Source of the DNA: JBEEJZ01 sp046046915
Lineage (GTDB): Bacteria; Pseudomonadota; Gammaproteobacteria; Burkholderiales; Burkholderiaceae_C
Reading direction: 5' to 3'
Assembly: GCA_046046915.1 (NCBI GenBank)
Contig: JBJOIT010000071.1
Span: 1-11,252, forward strand
Length of the DNA stretch: 11,252 bases
Of this stretch, positions 1 through 6,290 are shown piece after piece. Both the position numbers and the translations under genes were made by a program. Position 1 is the stretch's first letter. The number at the start of each line of letters is the position of its first letter. The notes under the pieces were generated by a model. The model did no database searches. It saw only the letters and a program-made list of their open reading frames with translations, and had not been told where the DNA came from.

Positions 1-3
1 GTT

Positions 4-789
4 TTACTCCACCTTGGCCTTGGCGCGCAGGGATTCCTGGAACTGGGCCAGTCGTTGCTGCTGCATTTGCTGGGCGATCTGGGGCTTGAGTTCTTCAAAC
101 TTGGGCAACTGGGCGTCACGCACGTCTTCCAGGCGGATGATGTGAAAGCCAAACTGTGAGCGCACCGGTGTCTCGGTGGTCTTGCCTTTTTCCAGGGCAA
201 CCATGGCCTCGGAGAACTCTTTCACATAGCTGCCAGCAGCTGCCCAGTCCAGGTCGCCACCCTTGGCACCGGAGCCGGGGTCCTTGGAGGCCTTCTTGGC
301 GATGTCTTCAAACTTGCCGCCTTTTTTGAGCTGAGCAATGATGGCCTTGGCTTCGGCTTCTTTTTCCACCAGGATGTGGCGAGCACGGTATTCCTTGCCA
401 CCGTTGGCCGCTGCAAACTTGTCGTACTCGGCCTTCAGGTCGGCATCCGACACGGGGTTGGTCTTTTGATAGTCGGCAAACAGCTCACGGATCAGGATGG
501 ACTGACGGGCCAGTTCGAGCTGGCTGCGGAAGTCTTCGCTGTTTTCCAGGCCACGAGCCTGGGCTTCTTGTACAAAGATTTCACGGGCGATCACTTCGTC
601 GCGCATCTGGCCCTGCATTTCAGGGGTGATGGGGCGGCCGGCGCGAGCCACTTGCGTCGCTAGGGCGTCCAGACGTGTCTTGGGGACGGCCTTGCCGTTG
701 ACGATAGCAATGTTCTGGGCCGCGGCGGGCACAGCCATGGCACCGGTCAGAGCGACAGCAGCAAGAGTGGCGAGGAGTGTTTTTTTCAT
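4..789 (-). CDS. Secreted parvulin-type peptidyl-prolyl cis-trans isomerase (PpiC/SurA-like)
   Basis: A 261-residue protein that should catalyse prolyl cis-trans isomerisation and act as a folding helper in the periplasm. The N-terminus is a classic signal peptide: MKK, a hydrophobic run to about residue 20, then PAAA-Q with likely cleavage after Ala24; there is no lipobox Cys. Residues about 26-120 form a helical SurA-N-like chaperone part. Residues about 133-225 are the parvulin domain, with YRARHILV at its start, GGDLDW in the middle and TPVRSQFGFHIIRLED at its end, as in PpiC proteins. The C-terminus is Gln-rich and helical. The start is supported by AGGA six bases upstream of the ATG on the minus strand. 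It is the last gene of the minus-strand block and lies 96 bases after bolA. The fold is clear; whether it serves outer-membrane proteins specifically is not visible. Confidence 0.93.
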   Translation of the reverse strand: MKKTLLATLAAVALTGAMAVPAAAQNIAIVNGKAVPKTRLDALATQVARAGRPITPEMQGQMRDEVIAREIFVQEAQARGLENSEDFRSQLELARQSILIRELFADYQKTNPVSDADLKAEYDKFAAANGGKEYRARHILVEKEAEAKAIIAQLKKGGKFEDIAKKASKDPGSGAKGGDLDWAAAGSYVKEFSEAMVALEKGKTTETPVRSQFGFHIIRLEDVRDAQLPKFEELKPQIAQQMQQQRLAQFQESLRAKAKVE

Positions 790-869
790 GGTGTTTCCTG
801 AAGTTCCCGGCTAGGGCCGAGCCAATGACAAAAAAGTGAAATGTTGGAAATATGGAAGGGTTGGCGGTG

Positions 870-884
870 CCGACTATTTGTCGG
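870..884. other. Small perfect stem-loop directly after bolA
   Basis: CCGAC and GTCGG form a 5-bp stem with a TATTT loop, ending one base before the bolA stop codon. Neither strand has a T-tract directly after it, so it is not a standard rho-independent terminator. It could mark a 3' end, slow decay, or be chance. Confidence 0.3.
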
Positions 885-885
885 T

Positions 886-1173
886 CTAGTGGGTTTCTAT
901 GGCCAGTGCGTGCAAGCCCCGGTCCATGAATTCGCGCAGAGCATCATACACAAGCCGATGGCGTGCCACGGGCCGTAAACCATCAAAAGCGGGTGCCGCG
1001 ATACGAACCCGAAAATGGGTGCCGTAGCCCTCGGCGCCTGCACCGGCGTGCCCGGCATGCGCCGCGCTTTCGTCCAGCACTTCCAGAGCAGTGGGGCTCA
1101 GGGCGGCCTGCAGGCGGGCAGACAGTTCTTCGGCGGTGGGCAAACCACCGGCCACTGTGGGTACCGCGCTCAT
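886..1173 (-). CDS. BolA family protein
   Basis: A 95-residue BolA-family protein. The family works with monothiol glutaredoxins in iron-sulfur cluster trafficking and in stress or morphology responses in the cytoplasm. The class II KH-like fold is recognisable: THFRVRI strand at residues 52-58, the FDG turn at 63-65, the family hallmark VARHRLVYDAL at 69-79, and GLHALAIE near the end. The conserved His of the RHR motif is His72. The loop before the central strand is long and rich in Gly, Ala and His (His39, His42, His53), in the region where BolA proteins place their second cluster ligand. The chosen ATG overlaps the yciB stop by 4 bases, so translation is probably coupled; a longer reading of this frame would run deep inside yciB. 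It could belong to the BolA or the IbaG-like branch, which I cannot separate by eye. Confidence 0.88.
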   Translation of the reverse strand: MSAVPTVAGGLPTAEELSARLQAALSPTALEVLDESAAHAGHAGAGAEGYGTHFRVRIAAPAFDGLRPVARHRLVYDALREFMDRGLHALAIETH

Positions 1174-1709
1174 GCTTCGTTGTCGCCTGATTTGAGGTGG
1201 GGCGAGATGTACAGGCCCTGTGCGATCAAAAAGACCAGCGGGAACGCGTAGCCCCACAGCTTGAAATTGACCCAGGCCTCGGTGCTGAAGTAAGCCGCCA
1301 CATAGGCATTGATGGCCGCCATGAAAAGGCTGTAAACAATCCAGACCACGTTGAGCCGGTGCCACACACGGTCGGGTAGTTCCAGCTGGCTGCCCAGAAG
1401 CAGCTTGAGAAAGTTCTTTTTCATGACCCAGACGGCCACGGCCAGGGCTATGGCGATGGCGGCGTACAGCACGGTGGGTTTCCATTTGATGAAACGCTCG
1501 TCGTGCAGCGACAGGGTCAGGGCGCCAAAGCCCAGCACCAGCAGCAGCGTGATCTTCTGCATGGTTTGCAGCTTGCGGTCCATGGCGTAAATGATGGCCA
1601 TCTGAACGGTGGTTGCCGCCATCAGCACCGCGGTGCCCAGGTAGATGTCCTGGTACTTGTAGGCGCCAACAAACAGCACCAGGGGCAAAAAATCCAGAAG
1701 TATTCTCAT
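1170..1709 (-). CDS. yciB: Inner membrane septation/envelope protein YciB (IspZ family)
   Basis: A 179-residue polytopic inner-membrane protein of the YciB (intracellular septation protein A) family, linked in Enterobacteria to cell-envelope synthesis and division. The sequence has about five hydrophobic segments. It opens with MRILLDFLPLVLFVGAYK, typical of the family start, contains the conserved KPTVLYAAIA segment near residue 78, and has the C-terminal block FSTEAWVNFKLWGYAFPL near residues 142-159, which is the most diagnostic part. Length matches the usual 175-180 residues. The ATG overlaps the msrB stop as ATGA with no clear Shine-Dalgarno sequence upstream, so it probably depends on ribosomes ending msrB. 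Its own stop overlaps the bolA start in the same way. The family assignment is secure; the molecular activity is not settled for any member. Confidence 0.93.
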   Translation of the reverse strand: MRILLDFLPLVLFVGAYKYQDIYLGTAVLMAATTVQMAIIYAMDRKLQTMQKITLLLVLGFGALTLSLHDERFIKWKPTVLYAAIAIALAVAVWVMKKNFLKLLLGSQLELPDRVWHRLNVVWIVYSLFMAAINAYVAAYFSTEAWVNFKLWGYAFPLVFLIAQGLYISPHLKSGDNEA

Positions 1710-2134
1710 GAGGGCGTGAAGTTTAACGAGGCGGAATTCATACAGTAGCGCAGGCCGGTGGGCGCGGGGCCGTCCTCAAAAACATGGCCCAGGTGGGCAC
1801 CACAGTCGGCGCAGTGCACCTCGGTGCGCTTCATCCACAGCAGGCCGTCTTCTTTGGTAGCCACAGCGTCGGGGCTGATGGGTTCAAAGTAACTGGGCCA
1901 GCCAGTTCCGGACTCGTACTTGGTCTGCGCATCAAACAAAGGGCGGTCGCAACAGATGCAGCTGTAAACGCCTGAGGCCTTTTGCTGGGCCAGGCGCCCT
2001 GTATGGGCGCGCTCGGTGGCTTCGTGGCGGGTCACCTGGTAGGCCAGGGGCTCGGCACCCTTGGCTGCCAGCAGGGCTTTCCATTCGTCATCGGTTTTCT
2101 GGATTTTGTAGGTCATGGGGCTGAAAAGTGACAT
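1706..2134 (-). CDS. msrB: Peptide methionine-(R)-S-oxide reductase MsrB
   Basis: Reduces methionine-R-sulfoxide in proteins back to methionine in the cytoplasm. The 142 residues carry the complete MsrB pattern: zinc pairs Cys59/Cys62 and Cys108/Cys111, the SGTGWPSYF loop at 75-83, HLGHVFEDGP at 114-123 and the catalytic Cys131 in RYCMNSASLNF. Residue 77 is Thr; E. coli MsrB has Cys at this place (SGCGWPSF), the position of the resolving cysteine in many members, so this enzyme probably recycles by another route. The translation could also begin at a second ATG six codons in (base 2116), giving the common start MTYKIQKTD; neither ATG has a recognisable ribosome site. It lies 40 bases after selO and overlaps yciB by 4 bases. 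Confidence 0.95.
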   Translation of the reverse strand: MSLFSPMTYKIQKTDDEWKALLAAKGAEPLAYQVTRHEATERAHTGRLAQQKASGVYSCICCDRPLFDAQTKYESGTGWPSYFEPISPDAVATKEDGLLWMKRTEVHCADCGAHLGHVFEDGPAPTGLRYCMNSASLNFTPS

Positions 2135-2174
2135 AGAGGAGAGAGGGGTGTGAGGATCAGGACCATCAGGAACA

Positions 2175-3671
2175 TCACGATGAGCAGCTGATGGCTATGC
2201 CGGCGGCCCAGTCGGGCGCCACGTCGGCATAGGCCTCGAAGCCGGGGTGTTCATCAAAAGGGCGCTGCAGCAAGGTGAGCAAGGTTTGTATTTCCGAAAA
2301 ATCGCCTTGTTTGGCTTGGCGGATGGCAACTTCGGCCAGGTGGTTGCGCAACACATATTTGGGGTTGCTCTTCAACATGTGCTCGGCAGCCTTGGCGCGC
2401 CGATCTTGCGGCAAACGAGCCTGGTAGCGAGCCAGCCAGGCATCCAGAGCAGCCCGATCGGCAAACAGATCGCGCACCAGATCAGGGTCGCCGCCGCCCG
2501 TCACAACGCTCACACGGCGCCAAAACACCGTGAAATCGACCGCATTATTGGCCAACAGTGCCAGCACCTCTTGCGCCAGAGCAAGGTCGCCGTCCTGCGC
2601 CTCCAGCAGCCCGAGTTTGGCGCGCCACAGACGCAACTGGGCCTCTGAGTAGCTGCTCTTGAAAACCTCCAGCGCGTCCATGGCCTGCTGGGGGTCGTCC
2701 AGCAGCGGCCGCATGGCCTGGCTCAGGGCATACAGGTTCCAGTGGGCCACATTGGGCTGCTGGTTGTAGGCATAGCGTCCCTGCGTGTCCGAGTGATTGC
2801 AAATGTGCTGGGGGTCGAAGGTCTCCAGAAACTGAAACGGCCCATAGTCGATGGTCAGCCCCAGCAGGCTCATGTTGTCGGTGTTCATCACACCGTGACA
2901 AAAGCCCACAGCCTGCCATTGGGCGACCAACTCGGCGGTGCGCTGGGCCACGGTCTGCAGCAGGGCGGCGTAGGGCTGAGGTGCTTGCCGGCAGGCGGGA
3001 AGGTGGCGGTCGATAAAGGCATCGACGAAGGTGCGCAAGTCCTCGTGCAGGTCGTGATGGCAAAAATGCTCGATGTGCCCAAAGCGCTCAAATCCGGGGG
3101 CCACCCGGGTCACGACCGCGGCGGTTTCGATCTCTTCGCGGCGCACGGCGGCATTCGAGCCGGTCACGCACAGGGCGCGGGTGGTCGGTATGCCCAGGCC
3201 ATGCATGGCTTCGCTGCATAAAAACTCGCGGATGCTGGAGCGCAGCACGGCCCGCCCGTCGCCCATGCGCGAGTAAGGTGTGCGCCCAGCGCCCTTGAGC
3301 TGGATCTCTAGGCTCGTGGATGAGGAGGCCTGATCAGAATGCCCTGGGGCAGCCACCAGCACTTCACCCAGCAGAATAGCCCGGCCATCCCCAAGCTGCC
3401 CCGCCCATTGCCCGAACTGGTGACCGCTGTACACGCTGGCCAAGGGCTGGCTGCCCGGCAAAAGGGTGTTGCCCGTCAGCGCAGCAAGCCAAACGTCAGA
3501 TGTCTGCCATCCGGTGGGCAAGCCCAACAGCTCGCCCACCTGCGCACTGGCCGCCACCCAGTAGGGCGCCGGCAAATGGCTGGGTGACAAGTGCGTGCCA
3601 AACGCAGGGCCCAGGGCGGCAAAGCGATTGAGCCAGGTCCAGTGGGCAGGTGTGGGAGGCGCAGTGGTCAT
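2175..3671 (-). CDS. selO: Protein adenylyltransferase SelO (YdiU/UPF0061)
   Basis: A pseudokinase-fold enzyme that transfers AMP from ATP to Ser, Thr or Tyr of target proteins, connected with oxidative stress. With the ATG at 3671 it has 498 residues, normal for the family. Visible family blocks are SGHQFGQWAGQLGDGRA (82-98), LKGAGRTPYSRMGDGRAVLR (125-144), SIREFLCSEAMHGLGIPTTR (146-165), and the catalytic region HGVMNTDNMS with Asp265 and, ten residues on, Asp275 in DYGPF; this spacing fits the base and metal-binding pair of characterised SelO. The chain ends SCSS, with Cys at the antepenultimate position that is selenocysteine in animal SelO. A GTG ten codons upstream (3701) is an alternative start; I prefer the ATG because MTTAPPTPAHW resembles family N-termini, although neither start has a clear ribosome site. 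It is the first gene of the minus block and is divergent from the acyl-CoA ligase. Confidence 0.95.
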   Translation of the reverse strand: MTTAPPTPAHWTWLNRFAALGPAFGTHLSPSHLPAPYWVAASAQVGELLGLPTGWQTSDVWLAALTGNTLLPGSQPLASVYSGHQFGQWAGQLGDGRAILLGEVLVAAPGHSDQASSSTSLEIQLKGAGRTPYSRMGDGRAVLRSSIREFLCSEAMHGLGIPTTRALCVTGSNAAVRREEIETAAVVTRVAPGFERFGHIEHFCHHDLHEDLRTFVDAFIDRHLPACRQAPQPYAALLQTVAQRTAELVAQWQAVGFCHGVMNTDNMSLLGLTIDYGPFQFLETFDPQHICNHSDTQGRYAYNQQPNVAHWNLYALSQAMRPLLDDPQQAMDALEVFKSSYSEAQLRLWRAKLGLLEAQDGDLALAQEVLALLANNAVDFTVFWRRVSVVTGGGDPDLVRDLFADRAALDAWLARYQARLPQDRRAKAAEHMLKSNPKYVLRNHLAEVAIRQAKQGDFSEIQTLLTLLQRPFDEHPGFEAYADVAPDWAAGIAISCSS

Positions 3672-3701
3672 GGCGGACGATTGTCCGACAGGGCACCACA
3701 C

Positions 3702-3798
3702 ACGTTTGAAGTAAGGATTTGTACCTCGGTCTGCGAGATACTGTGCTCCCCGCCACAGGTGGGTGCGCGCACAAATACGACCCTATAGGAGACTTTAC
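3702..3798. promoter_or_regulatory. Divergent intergenic region with a 10-bp palindrome
   Basis: This gap must hold promoters for selO (leftward) and the ligase-liv operon (rightward). I find no convincing -35/-10 pair. Two inverted repeats stand out: CCAC-AG-GTGG (3753-3762) and the perfect palindrome GTGCGCGCAC (3763-3772), only a few bases before the ligase ribosome site. They could form an operator, but this is inference from symmetry alone. Confidence 0.35.
3787..3792 (+). promoter_or_regulatory. Ribosome binding site that fixes the ligase start
   Basis: AGGAGA sits six bases before the ATG at 3799. The same frame is open back to an ATG at 3763, but that upstream start lacks such a site and would place this purine-rich motif inside the gene, so 3799 is preferred. 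Confidence 0.8.
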
Positions 3799-5421
3799 AT
3801 GCTTGGCCTGATGCAAAACCAGCAATTGCTGATTTCTTCCCTGATTGAGTTTGCCGACCGTCACCACCCCGAAGGGGAAATCGTTTCTCGGCGGGTAGAG
3901 GGCGATCTGCACCGCTGCACCTACCGTGACATCGCACGACGCTCGCGTCAGCTGGCCAACGCCCTGGACGAGGCCGGTCTGGCCTTTGGTGACCGGGTCG
4001 CCACCTTGGCATGGAACGGTTACCGCCACATGGAGATGTACTTTGGCGTGAGCGGATCGGGTCGGGTGCTGCACACCATCAACCCCCGTCTGCTGCCGGA
4101 GCAGATTGCCTGGATCACCCAGCACGCCGAAGACCAGGTGCTGTGCTTTGACATGACCTTTTTGCCCATCGTCAAAGCCATTCACGCCAAATGCCCCACG
4201 GTCAAGCATTTTGTGGCCTTGTGTGATGCGGACCAGCTGCCCACCGACACCGGCATCCCCGGATTGCAAAGCTACGAGAGCTGGATTGCTCCCCAGTCCA
4301 CCGATTACACCTGGCCAGAATTTGACGAAAACTCTGCGTCAAGCATGTGCTACACCAGTGGCACCACCGGGCACCCCAAGGCGGCGCTGTACAGCCACCG
4401 CTCCACCTTGCTGCACGCCTACGCTGCAGCCTTGCCGGACGTGATGTGCATCAGCGCCCGAGACGCCATCTTGCCTGTGGTACCCATGTTCCACGTCAAC
4501 GCCTGGGGCATTCCATACTCGGCGGCGATGACCGGCGCCAAGCTGGTGTTTCCAGGCCCCAAGCTCGACGGGCAATCCGTCTATGAGTTGATCGAGGGCG
4601 AAAAAGTCACCTTTGCCGCCGGTGTGCCGACCGTCTGGCAGATGATGCTGGGCCACATGGCGCCCGCCAAGCTGCGGTTTTCCACACTCAAACGCACCGT
4701 GATCGGTGGTTCGGCCTGCCCGCCGGCCATGATTGCCGCCTTTAACGTCGAGTACGGCGTGGAGGTGCTGCATGCCTGGGGCATGACAGAGTTGTCCCCC
4801 CTGGGCACCTTGTGCACCCTCAAGAACAAACACCTGGGTCTGAGCGATGACGAAAAAATGAAGATACGCCTCAAGCAGGGGCGCTCCATTTTTGGTGTGG
4901 ACATGAAGATCGTGGACGGAGAAGGCCGGGAGGTGGCGCACGACGGCAAAGCCTATGGCGATCTCATGGTCAAGGGTCCCTGGGTGATCCGCGACTATTA
5001 CAGGGCAGAGGGACCATCGCCCCTTGTGGACGGCTGGTTTCCCACTGGGGATGTCGCCACCATCGACGCCGACGGCTTCATGCAGATCACCGACCGCAGC
5101 AAAGACGTCATCAAGTCGGGCGGTGAGTGGATCAGCTCCATTGACGTGGAAAACATCGCGGTGGCGCACCCCGCCATTGCCATGGCCGCCTGCATCGGCA
5201 TGAAACACCCCAAATGGGATGAGCGTCCCATCGTGGTGGTGGTCAAAAAGCCGGGCGCCGAGGTCAGCCGCGAGGAATTGCTGCAGTTCTACGAGGGCAA
5301 GATCGCCAAATGGCAGGTGCCAGACGACGTGGTGTTCATGGATGCGATTCCGCTGGGCGGCACCGGCAAGATTCAGAAAGTGCGGCTGCGTGAAATGCTG
5401 AAGGACTACCGCCTGCCCTGA
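3799..5421 (+). CDS. AMP-forming acyl-CoA ligase (AlkK/DmdB-like, ANL superfamily)
   Basis: Activates a carboxylic acid with ATP to an acyl-adenylate and then to acyl-CoA, probably in the cytoplasm next to the membrane. The 540 residues hold all ANL motifs: the phosphate loop YTSGTTGHPKA (185-195), the substrate-side HVNAWG, the adenine motif WGMTELSP with Glu331, GWFPTGD with Asp418 that contacts ribose, the hinge DRSKDVIKSGGEWIS, and the adenylation Lys524 in GGTGKIQK. This pattern matches the medium-chain AlkK and methylmercaptopropionyl-CoA ligase (DmdB) group often annotated as long-chain fatty acid-CoA ligase; the true acid is unknown. Its TGA overlaps the livH ATG (TGATG), so it is the first gene of the transporter operon. 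That context implies it captures the imported substrate as its CoA thioester. No active-site residue is missing. Confidence 0.93.
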   Translation: MLGLMQNQQLLISSLIEFADRHHPEGEIVSRRVEGDLHRCTYRDIARRSRQLANALDEAGLAFGDRVATLAWNGYRHMEMYFGVSGSGRVLHTINPRLLPEQIAWITQHAEDQVLCFDMTFLPIVKAIHAKCPTVKHFVALCDADQLPTDTGIPGLQSYESWIAPQSTDYTWPEFDENSASSMCYTSGTTGHPKAALYSHRSTLLHAYAAALPDVMCISARDAILPVVPMFHVNAWGIPYSAAMTGAKLVFPGPKLDGQSVYELIEGEKVTFAAGVPTVWQMMLGHMAPAKLRFSTLKRTVIGGSACPPAMIAAFNVEYGVEVLHAWGMTELSPLGTLCTLKNKHLGLSDDEKMKIRLKQGRSIFGVDMKIVDGEGREVAHDGKAYGDLMVKGPWVIRDYYRAEGPSPLVDGWFPTGDVATIDADGFMQITDRSKDVIKSGGEWISSIDVENIAVAHPAIAMAACIGMKHPKWDERPIVVVVKKPGAEVSREELLQFYEGKIAKWQVPDDVVFMDAIPLGGTGKIQKVRLREMLKDYRLP

Positions 5422-6290
5422 TGGAACTGTTTGCACTCACGGCGCTCAATGGCCTGAGCTACGGCCTGCTGCTCTTCTTGTTGAGCGCGGGCCTGACCCT
5501 TATTTTCAGCATGATGGGGGTGCTGAACTTTGCCCACGCGGGTTTTTACATGCTGGGCGCCTACATGGCCTACAGCCTGAGTGGCTCGCTGGGCTTTTGG
5601 CCTGCACTGCTGTTAGCGCCTGTGCTGGTGGGCTTTCTGGGCGCAGTGTTTGAGCGCACCGTATTGCGGCGCGTGCACCGCCACGGACAGGTGGCCGAGT
5701 TGCTGGTGACCTTTGGTTTGGGCCTGGTCATGGTGGAGCTGGTGCAGCTCATCTGGGGCAGGGTTGCCGTGGATTACCGCATTCCAGACGAGCTGCAAGG
5801 CCAGCTCACCCTGGCTGGTTTGCCATTGCCGCGTTACCGGGCTTTCATGATGGGTGTGTCCCTGGTGGTGCTGGCCACGCTGGGGTGGGGACTCAAACGG
5901 ACGCGTGCAGGCCTGGTGATTCAGGCGGCGCTGACCCATCCGGAGACCGTACAGACCCTGGGTCATGACGTTCCTCGCCTGCTGATGGCAGTGTTTGGGG
6001 GCGGGGCTGCGTTGGCCGCACTGGCCGGTGCACTGGGTGGCAATGTTTTTGTCACCGAGCCCGGCATGGCAGCCACCGTGGGCAGCGTGATTTTTGTGGT
6101 GGTGGTCGTGGGCGGGCTTGGCTCTTTGGCTGGGGCGTTTCTGGCGTCCTTGCTGATCGGCCTGCTGCAAACCTGGGCCGTGGGGCAAAGTGGCTGGCTC
6201 AGTCAGGTGGCCCCGATGCTGCCCTTTGCACTGCTGGTGCTGATGCTGGTGTGGCGCCAACGCGGCCTGCTGGGTGAGCGCGACGCATGA
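5421..6290 (+). CDS. livH: LivH-type ABC transporter permease
   Basis: One of the two membrane subunits of a HAAT-family (branched-chain amino acid type) ABC importer. The 289 residues contain about eight hydrophobic segments and the family N-terminal block GLTLIFSMMGVLNFAHAGFY (25-44 region), where LivH proteins have the NFAH motif. A cytoplasmic loop with HPETVQTLGHDVPRL, followed by a Gly/Ala-rich helix, corresponds to the usual ATPase-coupling region. The ATG shares bases with the ligase stop, and its own TGA overlaps the livM-livG start by 4 bases, so the three are probably co-translated. There is no good ribosome site of its own. The family also transports amides, urea and aromatic or aliphatic acids, so the gene symbol marks the family, not the substrate. 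Confidence 0.92.
   Translation: MELFALTALNGLSYGLLLFLLSAGLTLIFSMMGVLNFAHAGFYMLGAYMAYSLSGSLGFWPALLLAPVLVGFLGAVFERTVLRRVHRHGQVAELLVTFGLGLVMVELVQLIWGRVAVDYRIPDELQGQLTLAGLPLPRYRAFMMGVSLVVLATLGWGLKRTRAGLVIQAALTHPETVQTLGHDVPRLLMAVFGGGAALAALAGALGGNVFVTEPGMAATVGSVIFVVVVVGGLGSLAGAFLASLLIGLLQTWAVGQSGWLSQVAPMLPFALLVLMLVWRQRGLLGERDA

Noticed and set aside
3496..4269. Minus-strand frame of 257 codons spanning the selO-ligase gap
   Set aside because: It crosses two well-supported genes and the intergenic region with no recognisable motifs; composition is that of antisense sequence.
4339..5436. Long minus-strand open frame (365 codons) opposite the acyl-CoA ligase
   Set aside because: It lies wholly opposite a gene with complete ANL motifs, and its translation is His/Gly-rich low-information sequence typical of an antisense frame in GC-rich DNA.
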